A DNA stretch of 64,000 nt from JBKQVT01 sp963727245 (GCA_963727245.1 CAVSFO010000018.1:62001-126000), one strand, 5' to 3'; counted from the first letter of the stretch, positions 1 to 9,792 are shown. Notes: a model not told the origin generated them from the letters alone. Translations and numbers: made by a program.

Positions 1-850
1 GGCCAATCGCGCTGGTGCAAATCGAATTGGAAGACAGCCCTTCGCACTGCCAGCGGAGCTTCCCGTCGTCAGGGTTGAAGCCCCAGATCTTGAAGGGCAC
101 CGCGATCACGAGGTCCGTCCGCCCCTTTCCGCATTCCACGAGGATAGGCGTGCCCCAGGTGCCGGAGAAACCGGCGTCTTGATGACGCCAGACTTCTTCG
201 CCCGTCTCCTTGTTCAAGGCCACCAGCGACTCGCTCTCGGCGGAGGCCGTCAGGATGACGAGGTTCTTGTAGAGAATCGGGCTGGAGGCGGTTCCCCAGC
301 CATGAGGGCCGGACCCCGTGCCAAGGCCCTTCTGCCACAGCTTCTTGCCGTCGAGATCAAACGCCAGCGCACCGGTCTTGCCGAAGAAGACGTACACGCG
401 CTGCCCGTCGGAAACCGGCGTGTGCGAGGCGTAGCCGTGCTCGGTCAACATGCCCTTGTAAGGGTCTTCCGGCAACACCGGCGCGATCGATTGGTCCCAG
501 AGCACGTGGCCGTTATTGCGATCGAGGCAGATCAGATGTCGCCGCAGGTCCTTCTCGTCGCCCGGGTTGTCGCGATCCACGCCGTAACCCGTCCAGCAGG
601 TGACGAACACCCGCTGGCCAACCACGATGGGGCTGGACGAGCCGGGCCCCGGCAACTTGTATTTCCAACTCAGATTCTCCGTGTCGCTCCACTTGACCGG
701 AAGAGGCTGCGTGTCGGGGCTGATGCCGTTGCCGTCCGGCCCGTGAAATCGGGGCCAATCGCTGGCCGAGGCAGGACCGGCACAGAGGGCAAGAATGGCC
801 AGGCCCAGAGAGACTCTGCACACTCGTTTTGGGTCGCTGAGCTTGTTCAC
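1..850 (-). CDS. PQQ-like beta-propeller (BamB-like) secreted protein, 3' part cut by window edge
   Basis: The gene runs off the left edge, so only about the first 283 residues are seen. I read the start as GTG at 850-848, giving a signal peptide (MNKLSDPKRVCRVSLGLAIL, Ala-rich cleavage region ending in ASA) and then DWPRFHGPDGNGIS, the typical opening of planctomycete outer-membrane-protein-assembly BamB-like propellers. Blade motifs follow, such as HLICLDRNNGHVLWDQS, LAFDLDGKKLWQKG and LVALNKETGEEVWRHQD, each with the D-x-x-x-G-x-x-x-W signature of PQQ-type repeats. No enzymatic residues can be judged. Proteins of this kind are exported and often of unknown substrate. A GGGGAC string about 10 bases upstream may serve as the ribosome site. 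Confidence 0.85.
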   Translation of the reverse strand, partial: MNKLSDPKRVCRVSLGLAILALCAGPASASDWPRFHGPDGNGISPDTQPLPVKWSDTENLSWKYKLPGPGSSSPIVVGQRVFVTCWTGYGVDRDNPGDEKDLRRHLICLDRNNGHVLWDQSIAPVLPEDPYKGMLTEHGYASHTPVSDGQRVYVFFGKTGALAFDLDGKKLWQKGLGTGSGPHGWGTASSPILYKNLVILTASAESESLVALNKETGEEVWRHQDAGFSGTWGTPILVECGKGRTDLVIAVPFKIWGFNPDDGKLRWQCEGLSSNSICTSAIG

Positions 851-1275
851 AACTTGTCCCCAAGAGGCCTTTCGTGGTGGTTAGCAACCGAAGGTGGACT
901 TGCCCGGCCATAGCGCGGCTGATCGGGCGGAAGCCCATTGGTGATGATAGCACCTTCCACAGCGAATGTCATCCGCCCCAGTCGAACTGGGGTGATGGCC
1001 AACACACGGCCAACCGTCCGCGGTTTTTCTTGGCGCTGGCCGCTCCGAACGGGCGCGGAGGTCTGCGCCTCGGCGGAAGCGGCAACTCGGCGCCGCCGCC
1101 GTGCTGAAAATCCGAAGGGGGGAACGCAATCTCGCTATCTTGCCCATTTGCGCGGGCGCCGGCCGTGCTCCGCGGCGGTTGCCCGGCGCCGATCAGATTG
1201 CTATTGCGATCAAGAAAACCGGCGGCTACCCTCCGCCAGTCGCGGGGGCAGTGTCGCGCCGCAGGGAATCCCCAG
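851..1275. other. Intergenic region between divergent genes
   Basis: No credible gene is seen; the open frames here lack conserved features. A perfect 7-3-7 hairpin (CCCCAGT-CGA-ACTGGGG) sits at 976-992. The region must hold promoters for both divergent neighbours, but I see no strong -35/-10 pair. Confidence 0.5.
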
Positions 1276-2175
1276 ATGCAACGGTCGCCCAGTCAATTGT
1301 GTGCCCAGGTCGTGCGGCGGTTGCTGCTGGCAATCGTCTTGGGTTCTGCCGCGGGATGTGCCGCCATTCCTTACCAATACTGCGGCAACCTGCACACGGA
1401 GCACGACGCCCCGCTGGAAGCTTGCGAACCGCAGATCGAGCAGGGGCGGCCCCTGGGCATGGTCGACGCGCTGGGCTGGGTGGTCGGCATCCCGTCGAAA
1501 ATCATCATGCTCGATCGCCGCATCAATAACCATGACGTCTCGCTCCAGACCGAGCTGACGATGCAGGAATACCTGGCCGCCAACGGGCTGGACAAGGTCA
1601 AGGTCCGTCTCAACGAGTACGACCCGGCGGGCGAATGGAAACGGTTAGTTCGCAACGAGTCGGTCGGCTGGCCGATACGCTACACCTTGGGGACCGTGGC
1701 GGTCGCGGGTTACACGGTCCTGCCGGGGCGGATTTTCGGCGGCGACCAATACGATCCCTACACGAACACGATCAGCCTCTATTCGGACGTTCCGGCCCTG
1801 GCCCTCTACGAGGGCGGCCACGCCAAGGACTATGCGCAGCGGGAACACAAGGGCCTGTACGCCTTGGCCGACGTGGTGCCGGGCGTGGGGCTGGTCTGTC
1901 ACGACGCTCGCGCCTCGCGCGACGCCATGGGCTACCTCCAAGAGAACGGAACCAGCGGGGAAATCAAGGAGGGCTATCGCACCGTGTGCCCCGTCTACGC
2001 CGCCGAGGCGACGGAGCCGTTTGCCGCGCTTACGGGGTTGCCCCTGATCCTTCCCGCCGTCGCCGCCGGGCACGTGGCCGGAGAGGTCAAGGCCGTGTCG
2101 CTCGAGAAAGAGGAACATCGTGAAACGCCTGGGCCGGTAACGTGCCACGCCGATGCCGGGCCCGCCAACCCGTAG
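1276..2175 (+). CDS. Conserved lipoprotein of unknown function
   Basis: I start the protein at ATG 1276 rather than at the longer upstream frame because this gives MQRSPSQLCAQVVRRLLLAI followed by a lipobox-like AAGC, with AGGGAA ten bases upstream. After the lipid cysteine comes a roughly 265-residue mature region with VDALGWVVGIPSKI, a basic/acidic middle part, and a conserved-looking block around residues 180-225 (EGGHAKDYAQREHKGLYAL, then a hydrophobic VVPGVGLVCHDA). A C-terminal Ala/Gly-rich hydrophobic stretch could touch the membrane. I do not recognise an enzyme family. The EHKGLY and HDARASRD patterns look like structural motifs, not a catalytic HExxH. Confidence 0.75.
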   Translation: MQRSPSQLCAQVVRRLLLAIVLGSAAGCAAIPYQYCGNLHTEHDAPLEACEPQIEQGRPLGMVDALGWVVGIPSKIIMLDRRINNHDVSLQTELTMQEYLAANGLDKVKVRLNEYDPAGEWKRLVRNESVGWPIRYTLGTVAVAGYTVLPGRIFGGDQYDPYTNTISLYSDVPALALYEGGHAKDYAQREHKGLYALADVVPGVGLVCHDARASRDAMGYLQENGTSGEIKEGYRTVCPVYAAEATEPFAALTGLPLILPAVAAGHVAGEVKAVSLEKEEHRETPGPVTCHADAGPANP

Positions 2176-2374
2176 CGTCTCGCTGTCCCTACGGCGCTTA
2201 GCCAAAAACCTGGCTAAGCTGCGGATCCTTCCGAGCACGTCCCTCTGGCCGCCTCCTCTCCCTTGGAACCTTCCTCACAAGAGGCTTCCGGCGTGCTCGC
2301 CTTATCGGTTCTATCGGCTGGCGGCGGGGGCTTGGAGAGGTTATCATGGATACATCTGATTTGGAGGAAAAGCC

Positions 2375-3562
2375 ATGAATACAGGTTCGTGTTGGGCGGC
2401 GGTGTTGGTCGGAATCTTGTTGCTTCCGAATGTTGCGAGAAGTGCTGATACGGCGGCCGAAGCCTGCGAAGAGGGTCAGTCCTTCTTGGACAAGGAAGAT
2501 TTCGACGCAGCCATTTCCGCCTACACTGAGGCCATCCGGCTCGACCCGAAACTGGCCGAAGCCTTCGGTGGGCGGGGCTTTGCCTACTACAAGAAAGGAA
2601 CCCTCGACAAAGCCATTGCCGACTACACCGAGGCCATTCGGCTTGACTCGACGGACGCCGAGGCGTATGGCGGGCGGGGCGATGTGTACCGCGAGCAGGG
2701 CGAATATGACAAGGCCATCGCCGACTACACCGAGGCCATCCGGCTTGACCCGAAAGACGCCGAGGCGTATGGCGGGCGGGGCGATGCCTACAGCGAGAAA
2801 GACGAGTACGACAAGGCCATCGCCGACTACACCGAGGCCATCCGGCTTGACCCGAAAGATGCCGGGGCGTATGGCGGGCGGGGCGATGCCTACAGCGAGA
2901 AAGACGAGTACGACAAGGCCATCGCCGACTACACCGAGGCCATCCGACTTGATCCGAAAGATGCGGAGGTGTATGCCTCGCGGGGCGATGCGTACCGCGA
3001 GAAGGGTGAAAATGACAAGGCGATTGCCGACTACACCGAAGCCATCCGGCTCGACCCGAAGGACGCCGCGGCGCATGCCGCGCGGGGCGATGCCTACCGC
3101 AAGAAGGGTGAACTCGACAAGGCCGTCGCCGACTACACCGACGCCATCCGGCTCGACCCGAAGGACGCCACGGCGCATGCCGCGCGGGGCGATGTCTACC
3201 GCAAGAAGGGTGAACTCAACAAGGCCATCGCCGACTACACCGAGGCCATCCGGCTCGACCCGAAGAACGCCGCGGCGCATGCCGCGCGGGGCGATGCGTA
3301 CCGGATGGAGGCTGAGTCCGATAAGGCGATTGCGGACTATATCGAAGTCATTAACCCGCAGGACGCCGAGGCGTATGCCATGCGGGGCGAGCAGGGTGAT
3401 TTCGACAAGGCGATTGCGGACTGCACCGAGGCCATCCGGCTAGATCCGAAGTGGGCCGAAGCGTATTACGACCGGGGCAGTGCCTATGAAAAGAAGGGTG
3501 ATAAGGCCAAGGCCGAAGCGGACTTCGCCCAGGCCAAGAAGCTCGGTTACAAGGGGAAGTAG
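2375..3562 (+). CDS. Secreted tetratricopeptide repeat protein (11 TPRs)
   Basis: The start is supported by GGAGGAAA just before ATG 2375. A signal peptide spans residues 1-23. The rest is almost entirely TPR: about eleven units of 34 residues with the consensus AYGGRGDAYSEKDEYDKAIA followed by DYTEAIRLDPKD. Units 9 and 10 are shortened (33 and 26 residues), and the last unit closes with KAKAEADFAQAKKLGYKGK. At DNA level the units are close copies of a 102-bp repeat, so the array probably expands and contracts by recombination. TPRs of this DYTEAIRLDP type bind peptides or partner proteins; no catalytic domain is present. The long antisense open frame over this gene is a shadow created by the repeats. 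Confidence 0.9.
   Translation: MNTGSCWAAVLVGILLLPNVARSADTAAEACEEGQSFLDKEDFDAAISAYTEAIRLDPKLAEAFGGRGFAYYKKGTLDKAIADYTEAIRLDSTDAEAYGGRGDVYREQGEYDKAIADYTEAIRLDPKDAEAYGGRGDAYSEKDEYDKAIADYTEAIRLDPKDAGAYGGRGDAYSEKDEYDKAIADYTEAIRLDPKDAEVYASRGDAYREKGENDKAIADYTEAIRLDPKDAAAHAARGDAYRKKGELDKAVADYTDAIRLDPKDATAHAARGDVYRKKGELNKAIADYTEAIRLDPKNAAAHAARGDAYRMEAESDKAIADYIEVINPQDAEAYAMRGEQGDFDKAIADCTEAIRLDPKWAEAYYDRGSAYEKKGDKAKAEADFAQAKKLGYKGK
2456..3500 (+). repeat. Tandem 102-bp repeats encoding TPRs
   Basis: Ten to eleven copies of a 102-bp unit coding for a 34-residue TPR lie head to tail. Neighbouring copies (for example 2761-2862 and 2863-2964) are nearly identical, which suggests recent duplication or gene conversion. 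Confidence 0.85.
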
Positions 3563-3646
3563 CTCTGCTTCTTCGCACGGTCAGATTCGCTTGCGGGCGA
3601 CGATGGGAACTTTTAATCCCACCCCAACATCCAACCATCCGTGCCC

Positions 3647-4126
3647 TCACTTTCCTTCAATCCGGCTGATCGGCGCAACGGTCGCCTGGGTCGCACGCAG
3701 GTAGTCATCCGGCGCCAGCAGCATCTGTTTTCCCCGCACTCCCGCCGACACCGCCACCACGTCGCACGATCGAATCCGCTGGTCGACGCACACCGGATAG
3801 GCCCGCTTGCCGCCCAAGGCCGTCACGCCGCCACGAATATAACCGGTCAGCGGCTGCACTTCCTTCAGCGCCACCAACTCCACGGTTCGGTTGCCGGTCT
3901 GCCGGGCCAAGGCCTTGAAATCCACTTCGCCGTCGGCTGGAACCACGGCCAGCAGCACCCCATGACGGTCGCCTCGCACCACCAGCGTCTTGAACACCTG
4001 CTCCGGCGGCAAACCGATGTCGCCGGCAATCCGCTCCGCGGTCAGATCGTCCGGGTCAACCTCGTACTCCCGCACCTCGTAACGGATGCCGAGCGTGTCG
4101 AGGATGCGCATGGCGTTGGTTTTCAT
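3647..4126 (-). CDS. ybaK: Cys-tRNA(Pro)/Cys-tRNA(Cys) deacylase, YbaK/EbsC family
   Basis: This is a 159-residue protein, the usual size for the YbaK family, which hydrolyses cysteine mischarged on tRNA(Pro) in the cytoplasm. I use ATG 4126 (MKTNAMRILDTLGIRYEVRE), the standard family start, and not the longer frame beginning at 4213. Family features are the N-terminal LGIRYEVREYE, LPPEQVFKTLVVRGDRHG with the conserved lysine, LVALKEVQPLTGYIRGGVTALG and the C-terminal AVSAGVRGKQMLLAPDDYL. It lies about 70 bp downstream of the J-like/zinc-finger gene on the same strand, so the two could be co-transcribed, although no functional link is evident. Confidence 0.93.
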   Translation of the reverse strand: MKTNAMRILDTLGIRYEVREYEVDPDDLTAERIAGDIGLPPEQVFKTLVVRGDRHGVLLAVVPADGEVDFKALARQTGNRTVELVALKEVQPLTGYIRGGVTALGGKRAYPVCVDQRIRSCDVVAVSAGVRGKQMLLAPDDYLRATQATVAPISRIEGK

Positions 4127-4199
4127 GGTAGCTGAGCGGATGGCGCCGACAACCAGGCCAGACCGAGGATCGCAGGCCGCCAGCCGGGACGATTCACGA

Positions 4200-5843
4200 C
4201 TACTCACCGTCAACCAAGGGCGCGTCGTTGACTCCTGACGCCGGTCGCATGGCCTTTTGCTCCATCTTCACCTGCTGTCCAACGGGGATTTTCTCCCCCA
4301 AGGCGGTAAGAACCACACCCGACATGCCATCCAGGCAGAGGAAGAGATGATACAGTCCATTGGTAGCGGACATTTCGGCAAAGGCCGCCTTCTTATCATC
4401 TTTTGCACTGGAAAACGGCATCCACTTCTTGTGAACGATATGGTGGTTGCATGGAACCAACCCAGTTCCATTACAAGTACTGCAAGTCACTTGCGTCGGT
4501 TGCATAAACCCCAAAGATTGGCCGCCTGCCTTTCCTGTTGCAACATACTTAGGCGGTCCCTTCACCCATCCATGTCCATGACAGACAGGGCACTTCACCT
4601 TCCCCGTCCCCCGACAAACCGGACAGGGCTTGACAACCGCAAAGAACGTCCCCTCCAGGTAAAGCTTGTCCCCCACGGTGATTCCGCCAAAAGCATCCTT
4701 GCTGAGCCTCGACGTAGATAGTGCATCTCTTAGAGTCATTTGCCAACGTGGGTTCGGAGCTATATTGGTAAACACCTCCGGAACGAACGTCAATTGCGGG
4801 TACGACATCCTGGTAACGTCTAACGTAACGCGTAATGGTTTGCCTGCGAACTCGTGAAGCGCCCGGCATAGGCCATCTTCATTGCTGGAATCATTGGCGT
4901 GATGGACAGGCGTATGATATCCCTTCAGGAAGCGTAAAAGACTACTCTCCGTGAACTGAAGATTCTCCACATGACTGATATCCTTATCCCGCTTGACCTC
5001 TTTCTTGAAACGATCCGCCTCAGACTGCGCCTTAAGTGCTATTTGTGATTCATCCACCTCGTCGTCGCCGTCAGATGGCGTTGGCGGTGACTGCGGCTTG
5101 GGCGACGGCTTTGGCGTTGGCGCCGGCAGGGGCTGCGCTGGTGTCGGCACGGGCGCGGGGGCCGGCGTGGGCAATGGGGTGGGCTTGATCGCGGGCGCTG
5201 GTTTCGACAACGGCGTTGGCGTGTGCCCAGGTGCTGGTGCGGGTGTTGGCGTGGGTGAGGATGTCGGCGTCGACTTAGCGGCAACTCGACCCCGACCGCT
5301 ACTGTTCCATTTCGGAGACGTCAGTCGGACAATGACGACGACGGCCGCCAATGCCGCCACGACCGCAACGACCATGATCCAGGGCGTGTCCTTCCTCTTC
5401 GCAACATGAGCCGCTCGACTGGGCGCCGTTTCCAGCGGGGTGAGAAAATCAGCAACGTTTTCGTAGGCCGGTTTTTCTGCTATCGGCGGCGGAGTTACGG
5501 GCATCGCCTCCTGCGCGGCCGAATCGTGCCTGGCAAGCTGCTGCCGCAAGCCGTCGTCGTAGGTCGCTTTCTTCGCGGGATTCAAAAGACAGACCCGAGC
5601 GGCAGCCACCTCGTTGAGCAGCTTCTCGGCCAGCGCGGAATGCTTGCCCGTATTGAAGCGCTTCAGATGCGCCATCCGCTGGTCGGCGGCGTTCTCGATC
5701 ACCTCGGGATCGGCCTCGAAGACCTCGATGGCCAGCAGACGGTAATGGTTGACGGGGTGATCCTTGAGTGGGATGCCAAACCACTTGAGGTACGGGTCGA
5801 ACGCTTCGCTCACGGAATCTCCCCCATTTCGATCCCCATCCAC
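4200..5843 (-). CDS. Planctomycete J-domain-like protein with membrane segment, Pro-rich linker and DnaJ-type zinc fingers
   Basis: The protein has 547 residues. Residues 15-105 (AFDPYLKWFGIPLKDHPVNH to LLNPAKKATYDDGLRQQL) form a J-domain-like helical bundle; the canonical HPD is replaced around QRMAHLKRF, so it may not stimulate DnaK. A single membrane segment (PWIMVVAVVAALAAVVVIV) follows near residue 155. Then comes a low-complexity linker of Pro/Thr/Ala dipeptides (about 195-250). Near residues 405-460 are three CxxC zinc-finger units (CPVCRGTGKVKCPVCHGHG and CSTCNGTGLVPC) like those of DnaJ and BSD2. GTG at 5813 (start VSEAFDPY) is an alternative start. A role in membrane-linked protein quality control is an inference only. 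Confidence 0.8.
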   Translation of the reverse strand: MDGDRNGGDSVSEAFDPYLKWFGIPLKDHPVNHYRLLAIEVFEADPEVIENAADQRMAHLKRFNTGKHSALAEKLLNEVAAARVCLLNPAKKATYDDGLRQQLARHDSAAQEAMPVTPPPIAEKPAYENVADFLTPLETAPSRAAHVAKRKDTPWIMVVAVVAALAAVVVIVRLTSPKWNSSGRGRVAAKSTPTSSPTPTPAPAPGHTPTPLSKPAPAIKPTPLPTPAPAPVPTPAQPLPAPTPKPSPKPQSPPTPSDGDDEVDESQIALKAQSEADRFKKEVKRDKDISHVENLQFTESSLLRFLKGYHTPVHHANDSSNEDGLCRALHEFAGKPLRVTLDVTRMSYPQLTFVPEVFTNIAPNPRWQMTLRDALSTSRLSKDAFGGITVGDKLYLEGTFFAVVKPCPVCRGTGKVKCPVCHGHGWVKGPPKYVATGKAGGQSLGFMQPTQVTCSTCNGTGLVPCNHHIVHKKWMPFSSAKDDKKAAFAEMSATNGLYHLFLCLDGMSGVVLTALGEKIPVGQQVKMEQKAMRPASGVNDAPLVDGE

Positions 5844-6392
5844 ACGGGGACGACCATCCTGGCTTTATCCTACTCCTATTCTCCGACATCTTCCATTGGC
5901 AGTGGGCCCAAAAACCGATCCCGGCTAATACGGCCATCCATTTTACCAAGCTGGCCCTGGTGCCGAGCGCGCGAGCGGCTTGCTGCGGTCTCCCGCCATT
6001 CTCGGCCGGCCCGAGGCCGCATTCCATACCCCTGCCGGGGGAACGAAGGCAGTTTATGCCGGCTGGCAGGCGCGAATTCCTTCAGCGGCCGATCGGTTTG
6101 CGGCCGCGTCAGCTTCTTCCGCTCGCGACGGCCGCAGGCGGGCGACGTTTCCCAGCTCTAGTCGTCGGAATCCTGGGGGCCTCAACGCTTGCCAAGAACG
6201 AATCGTGGGCGGACAATACTCCGTGGGGGGACACCGATGTCCGAACGAAAACGGGAACCGGCGTCCCAGGCGAGGGCCTCCGGCAAGCACGCGAGGTGGA
6301 CTTCCTCTCGCACGCCCGGCGCGAAGCTCGTGCAGGACGCTGGTAAGATTCCGGAAGAAATGCCCAGAGATCAGTCCCGGTGGAGGTGACAC
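5844..6392. other. Intergenic region, possibly one small gene
   Basis: This divergent gap shows no recognised gene apart from the weak small frame at 6237-6389 listed separately. I see no clear promoter or terminator. Confidence 0.4.
6237..6389 (+). CDS. Possible small basic protein of 50 residues
   Basis: ATG 6237 has a G-rich string (GGGGGG) a few bases upstream. The product begins MSERKREPASQARASGKHAR and is strongly basic. Its stop codon lies inside the perfect ribosome site of the next gene, the arrangement expected for translational coupling. There is no recognised family and coding bias is weak, so this may not be real. Confidence 0.3.
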   Translation: MSERKREPASQARASGKHARWTSSRTPGAKLVQDAGKIPEEMPRDQSRWR

Positions 6393-6686
6393 ATGGGGGG
6401 TTGTTGTCTGGTGGTTCTGCTGATGCTGCTGGGCCCGCGCGTGTTTCTGGTCTTCGTGTGGCTCTTGACGAACTGGTACGCCGCCTTTGATTCCAGGTTC
6501 GTTGCGCTGCTGGGGTGGATTTTTCTGCCCTACACCTCCATGGCGTGGATGTACGTCTATTTCAACAACGCAGGCCCGGTGCAAGGGGGATACTTGGTCC
6601 TGATGATTCTGGCCGTCCTGGCCGACGTCGGCGTTTTCTCCGGCGGCCACCGCGCCATGAAGAGGAGGCAGTTCGCCGATACGTAA
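6393..6686 (+). CDS. Small integral membrane protein
   Basis: The 97-residue product has three hydrophobic segments: residues 4-27 (CLVVLLMLLGPRVFLVFVWL), 35-55 (a FVALLGWIFLP type) and 65-88 (YLVLMILAVLADVGVF), ending in a basic tail (HRAMKRRQF). The ribosome site is textbook, GGAGGTGA at 6382-6389, four bases before ATG, which makes this a convincing gene despite its size. I do not recognise the family; small three-helix proteins like this are common in planctomycetes. It is convergent with the DUF4139-like gene. Confidence 0.75.
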   Translation: MGGCCLVVLLMLLGPRVFLVFVWLLTNWYAAFDSRFVALLGWIFLPYTSMAWMYVYFNNAGPVQGGYLVLMILAVLADVGVFSGGHRAMKRRQFADT

Positions 6687-6744
6687 TCCTATCCCAGCGT
6701 CTCCCAGATGAACTCCCCCTTGATCTCGCACCCTCAGGGCGACG

Positions 6745-8524
6745 TCACCGCCAGTAGTAGTTCCACGAATACGTCAGTTCCACGCTCTGGCCGGGCGGCA
6801 AATCGAGCTTCCAGGTGATTTTGGTGAGGCCGTTGAGGTGCGTCCACCACTGCGGCCAAGAATACCAGCCCCACCAGTAGGGATACGAACTCGCCGGCCG
6901 CACCGCGTCGTCCTCAAACACGTTTTGCATTTCCACGTTGCCGTCGTGATCGGCCTCGCTGGCATTGCCCAGCACGTCGCGCGTGACCTCGATCGTGGCC
7001 GGCGCGGCGCGGCGGTTCGTCAGCTTGATCGTGCCTTGAAGGTTGATCCGCGCGTAGGCAAAGCCTTCCCAGGTGGCTGCATTGCGGTCCCGACCCGTCT
7101 CCTTGTCGGATTTCTTCACCACGATGTCCACCGCCGTGGTGATGGGCAGGTCCAGGCTGCCGCCGATCGAGGTGTAGGTCGTCATGCCCTGTCCAAGCAC
7201 CTGGTTGTCCTTGAGAATCAGAGCGGGGGCCGTGGTGATCGGGTACTTGCTGCGGTTGACAAGGCGGATTTTGTGTATCGCCTTGGGCGCCAGCAGCAGC
7301 TTGGCGATCTCCGACTGCTGCTGGTTGTTAAAGTTCCGCCACACCTCGGGCGGCGGCCGGAAACCGATGTCAACCGTGAACACGTCCTGGTACTTCAGGT
7401 CGAACGACGCCACCGGCGCCACCATCCGCTGGCCTTTCTTCAGCGTGACGTGCCGGAGCGTGAAGATGAACAAGTCCTCGCTCTTCTCCGCGCCGCCGAT
7501 TTCAGGGCCCAGGTCATGCCGGGCCGGCTGCTCTTGATCGACCTGTCCGCCCGAGCGGTCGCCGATTTGGCTCATGATCGAGTTGGACAGGCCGAATGGG
7601 GTCTGCGTGTCTTGCCGAAAGCAGGGCGAGAGCTGCGCCACCGTCTGGCCCAGGCCGATGGGATCGGCCATCTCGGCAAACGCGAAGCTCGGCACGCCGA
7701 TGACCAGGTTGGCCGTCACGTCGTCGAGGTCGGCCAGCTCGTTGATCACCGTGGCTTCGAGCGTGACGGCCACGTTCCCCTTGCCGTCGATGACGAACTT
7801 GTAGCTGGGAATCCAGCGTATGCCCTTTTGCAGATACAGCAGGCCCATGTCGGCTTCCCCGGCCGGCTTGCGTTTGCCCCAGTCGAGCTTGAGCCGCAGC
7901 AGGTTGCGGAACTCCTCGCTGGCGGCCGCCGCCTTGTGCGGACCGCGGAAGGTGACTTCCTGAATGCGATCGATGCCCACCGCCCGGACCCCTTCGGAAC
8001 GTCTTGAGCAGGATGATGTTGCCCTTCTGCGCCAGCTTCTCGCCCTCGCCGGGCGGAGCGGTCGCCTCCAACTCCTTGGAACTGCGCACCGGCAGGCCGA
8101 CGATCGTGGCCGGGTACGTGAGCCCCTCGGGCTTGGTGGCGGCGCCGGACAGCGGCGTTTCACTGACGATCACGTCCGCGCCCACGTTGCCTTCCAGCAG
8201 CTCGCGCACGCTCAACGAAGTGCGCTCCACCAGCACCTTCCGTCGTCCGGCCACCACGGCGCTCAGTTTGACGTCTTTGTCGGCCGAGTAGGGCCAGAAC
8301 GTGCCCAAAACCGGCGCCGGCAAGTAGTCCATCAGCACGTCGCCGGATGCAGCCACCGGCATTCTGCCCTCGTGCAGCATCAGCGCGTGGCCGTCCTTGA
8401 AGACCGTCACCTCTCTGACCGGCATCTTCGCGAGGGCGCCCAGCGGCGTTGCCTCATCAGCCCATGCCATGGGTGCCCAAAGCCCAACTACTGCGGTCAA
8501 GGAAAGCATCGTTCGTAGCGACAT
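6745..8524 (-). CDS. Secreted DUF4139-like protein, interrupted by one frameshift near 8000
   Basis: Two overlapping frames read as one protein of about 590 residues. The N-terminal part starts at ATG 8524 (MSLRTMLSLTAVVGLWAPMA signal peptide, preceded by AGAGGACA) and continues through VREVTVFKDGHALMLHEG, LMDYLPAPVLGTFWPYSAD and GNIILLKT. The frame is then lost, and it resumes one base later with EGVRAVGIDRIQEVTFRGP. A single extra base in CTCAAGACGTTCCGAAGG (about 7995-8003) explains the break. The C-terminal half has the beta-sandwich style seen in DUF4139 proteins (KIRLVNRSKYPITTAPALIL, IEVTRDVLGN) and ends in a Trp/Tyr-rich WWGWYSWPQWW segment. The function is unknown. I think the break is a sequencing indel because both halves are well preserved. 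Confidence 0.8.
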
Positions 8525-9185
8525 GGTTTGTCCTCTGGTAAGAGTTACTCGTGTTCCGATCGGCCGCCGGGCAACTCCCAACTTGCCTCAGACCGGCCTC
8601 GGCCACCAGGAAGCAACTCGCCAAGGTGCGGTATCACCCGGCATAGCTCCTGGGATTTGACCGACGAAGGAACGTTCCAGCGGCAGCGATTCCCCGTAGA
8701 ACCCTGCCGGCTATTAGACGAAATTACGTCCGGATTAGTTCCACGCCCGGCCGTATTTTTCTGGCCTTGCGGCGGAGGGAAAAAGGTGACAGGCACCATT
8801 TGCCGGAACGGCCCGCAGGGTGCTTCGCACAAATGGTGCCTGTCACCTTTTTCCGAGAATCCCGTAAAGTCATTTAGCCAAACACGGGCTGAACCCCGCT
8901 TTTTCGCCGCCAGGCGGATTGGTCGTCTGCCGCCCGTCGGGGCATCCGTCGCCCGCCACCCCCCGTATGGCCATCGGATCCCCGGTCAATTTCCGCCGCC
9001 GGTCGGCGCCCATGAGGATCGCCGGGGCCATTTTTCGGCGAGCAAACGCCTTTCAGCGACACGCGCAGGGCCGAAAACATGGATCGCGTGCGGCTGCTCT
9101 TGCCCAGAACGAAGATTCGCGATCCCTTCGCCCTACGCATGTGCGCCCATCCGGGGGCGGGCCGCAGGCGTCCGGCCGCGAGGTT
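8525..9185. other. Intergenic region with a palindromic repeat
   Basis: No gene is seen. The only clear feature is the 77-bp palindromic element at 8778-8854, listed separately. The rest holds short open frames without family features. Confidence 0.5.
8778..8854. repeat. 77-bp dispersed palindrome, copy 1
   Basis: Two perfect 24-bp arms (8778-8801, containing AAAAAGGTGACAGGCACC, and 8831-8854) flank a 29-base loop. The same element recurs at 42893-42969 with only one difference that I can find, in the loop. Such large hairpins resemble REP-type elements mobilised by TnpA(REP)/Y1 transposases; no transposase is seen in this window. Confidence 0.9.
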
Positions 9186-9446
9186 TCAGGCCCCCGGCCG
9201 TTTCTTCTTCTGGGTGCCGTTACCGCCCTTTGGCTTCGTGGTGCCGTAGTCAAGCGATACGATGAGCAGAGGCTCGATGACTGACCAGGAACCAACTTCG
9301 TCGTCGGCAATGACGATGATACGGCGGGGTGTGAGCGCCACGAACTCCGGATGCTTTACGGCCACCGACCGGCCGTCGGCCAATCGAATCGCGAAGGGCT
9401 CGAACGGCTCGCGGTGAAGTGCCTCTCGAACGCCCGCAATGTCCAT
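9186..9446 (-). CDS. Small conserved protein of unknown function
   Basis: The 86-residue protein starts MDIAGVREALHREPFEPFAI and continues RLADGRSVAVKHPEFVALTP, ending in a Lys-rich tail (GGNGTQKKKRPGA). The pattern of a helix followed by F-x-P-F-x-I/V-x-L-x-D-G-R and H-P-E-F-V is a short family that I have seen repeatedly in planctomycetes, with no assigned function. The fold is probably a small beta-rich domain. It stands just downstream, in map order, of the initiator tRNA on the same strand. Confidence 0.75.
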   Translation of the reverse strand: MDIAGVREALHREPFEPFAIRLADGRSVAVKHPEFVALTPRRIIVIADDEVGSWSVIEPLLIVSLDYGTTKPKGGNGTQKKKRPGA

Positions 9447-9516
9447 GGCGAGACCTGCCCTGACCGTCTTAGCAAACCCACGGCCGCGAATTTGCGGCCC
9501 GGGCGTTATGAGAAAA

Positions 9517-9590
<74 letters not shown>

Positions 9591-9792
9591 TCATGCGCCG
9601 GCCGGCCTCTCCGGCCGGTCGGCGACAAGCGTAATTCTACCATACCTTCGACCGAAGTCGAGAGCGCCTGTTAGCTTTTATCGCCAGAACCCAGGCCGCC
9701 CAGCCCCCGGTGAGTTTAACGGCGGCTCCCCCTCCCGCAGAGGGCTGCAACGAGGGAAAATCAGCGAAATTGCCCTCCCTTCCGGTCATCCT

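Noticed and set aside
2198..3280. Antisense frame over the TPR gene with regular repeats
   Set aside because: It mirrors the 102-bp TPR repeats; the sense frame has a ribosome site, signal peptide and TPR consensus.
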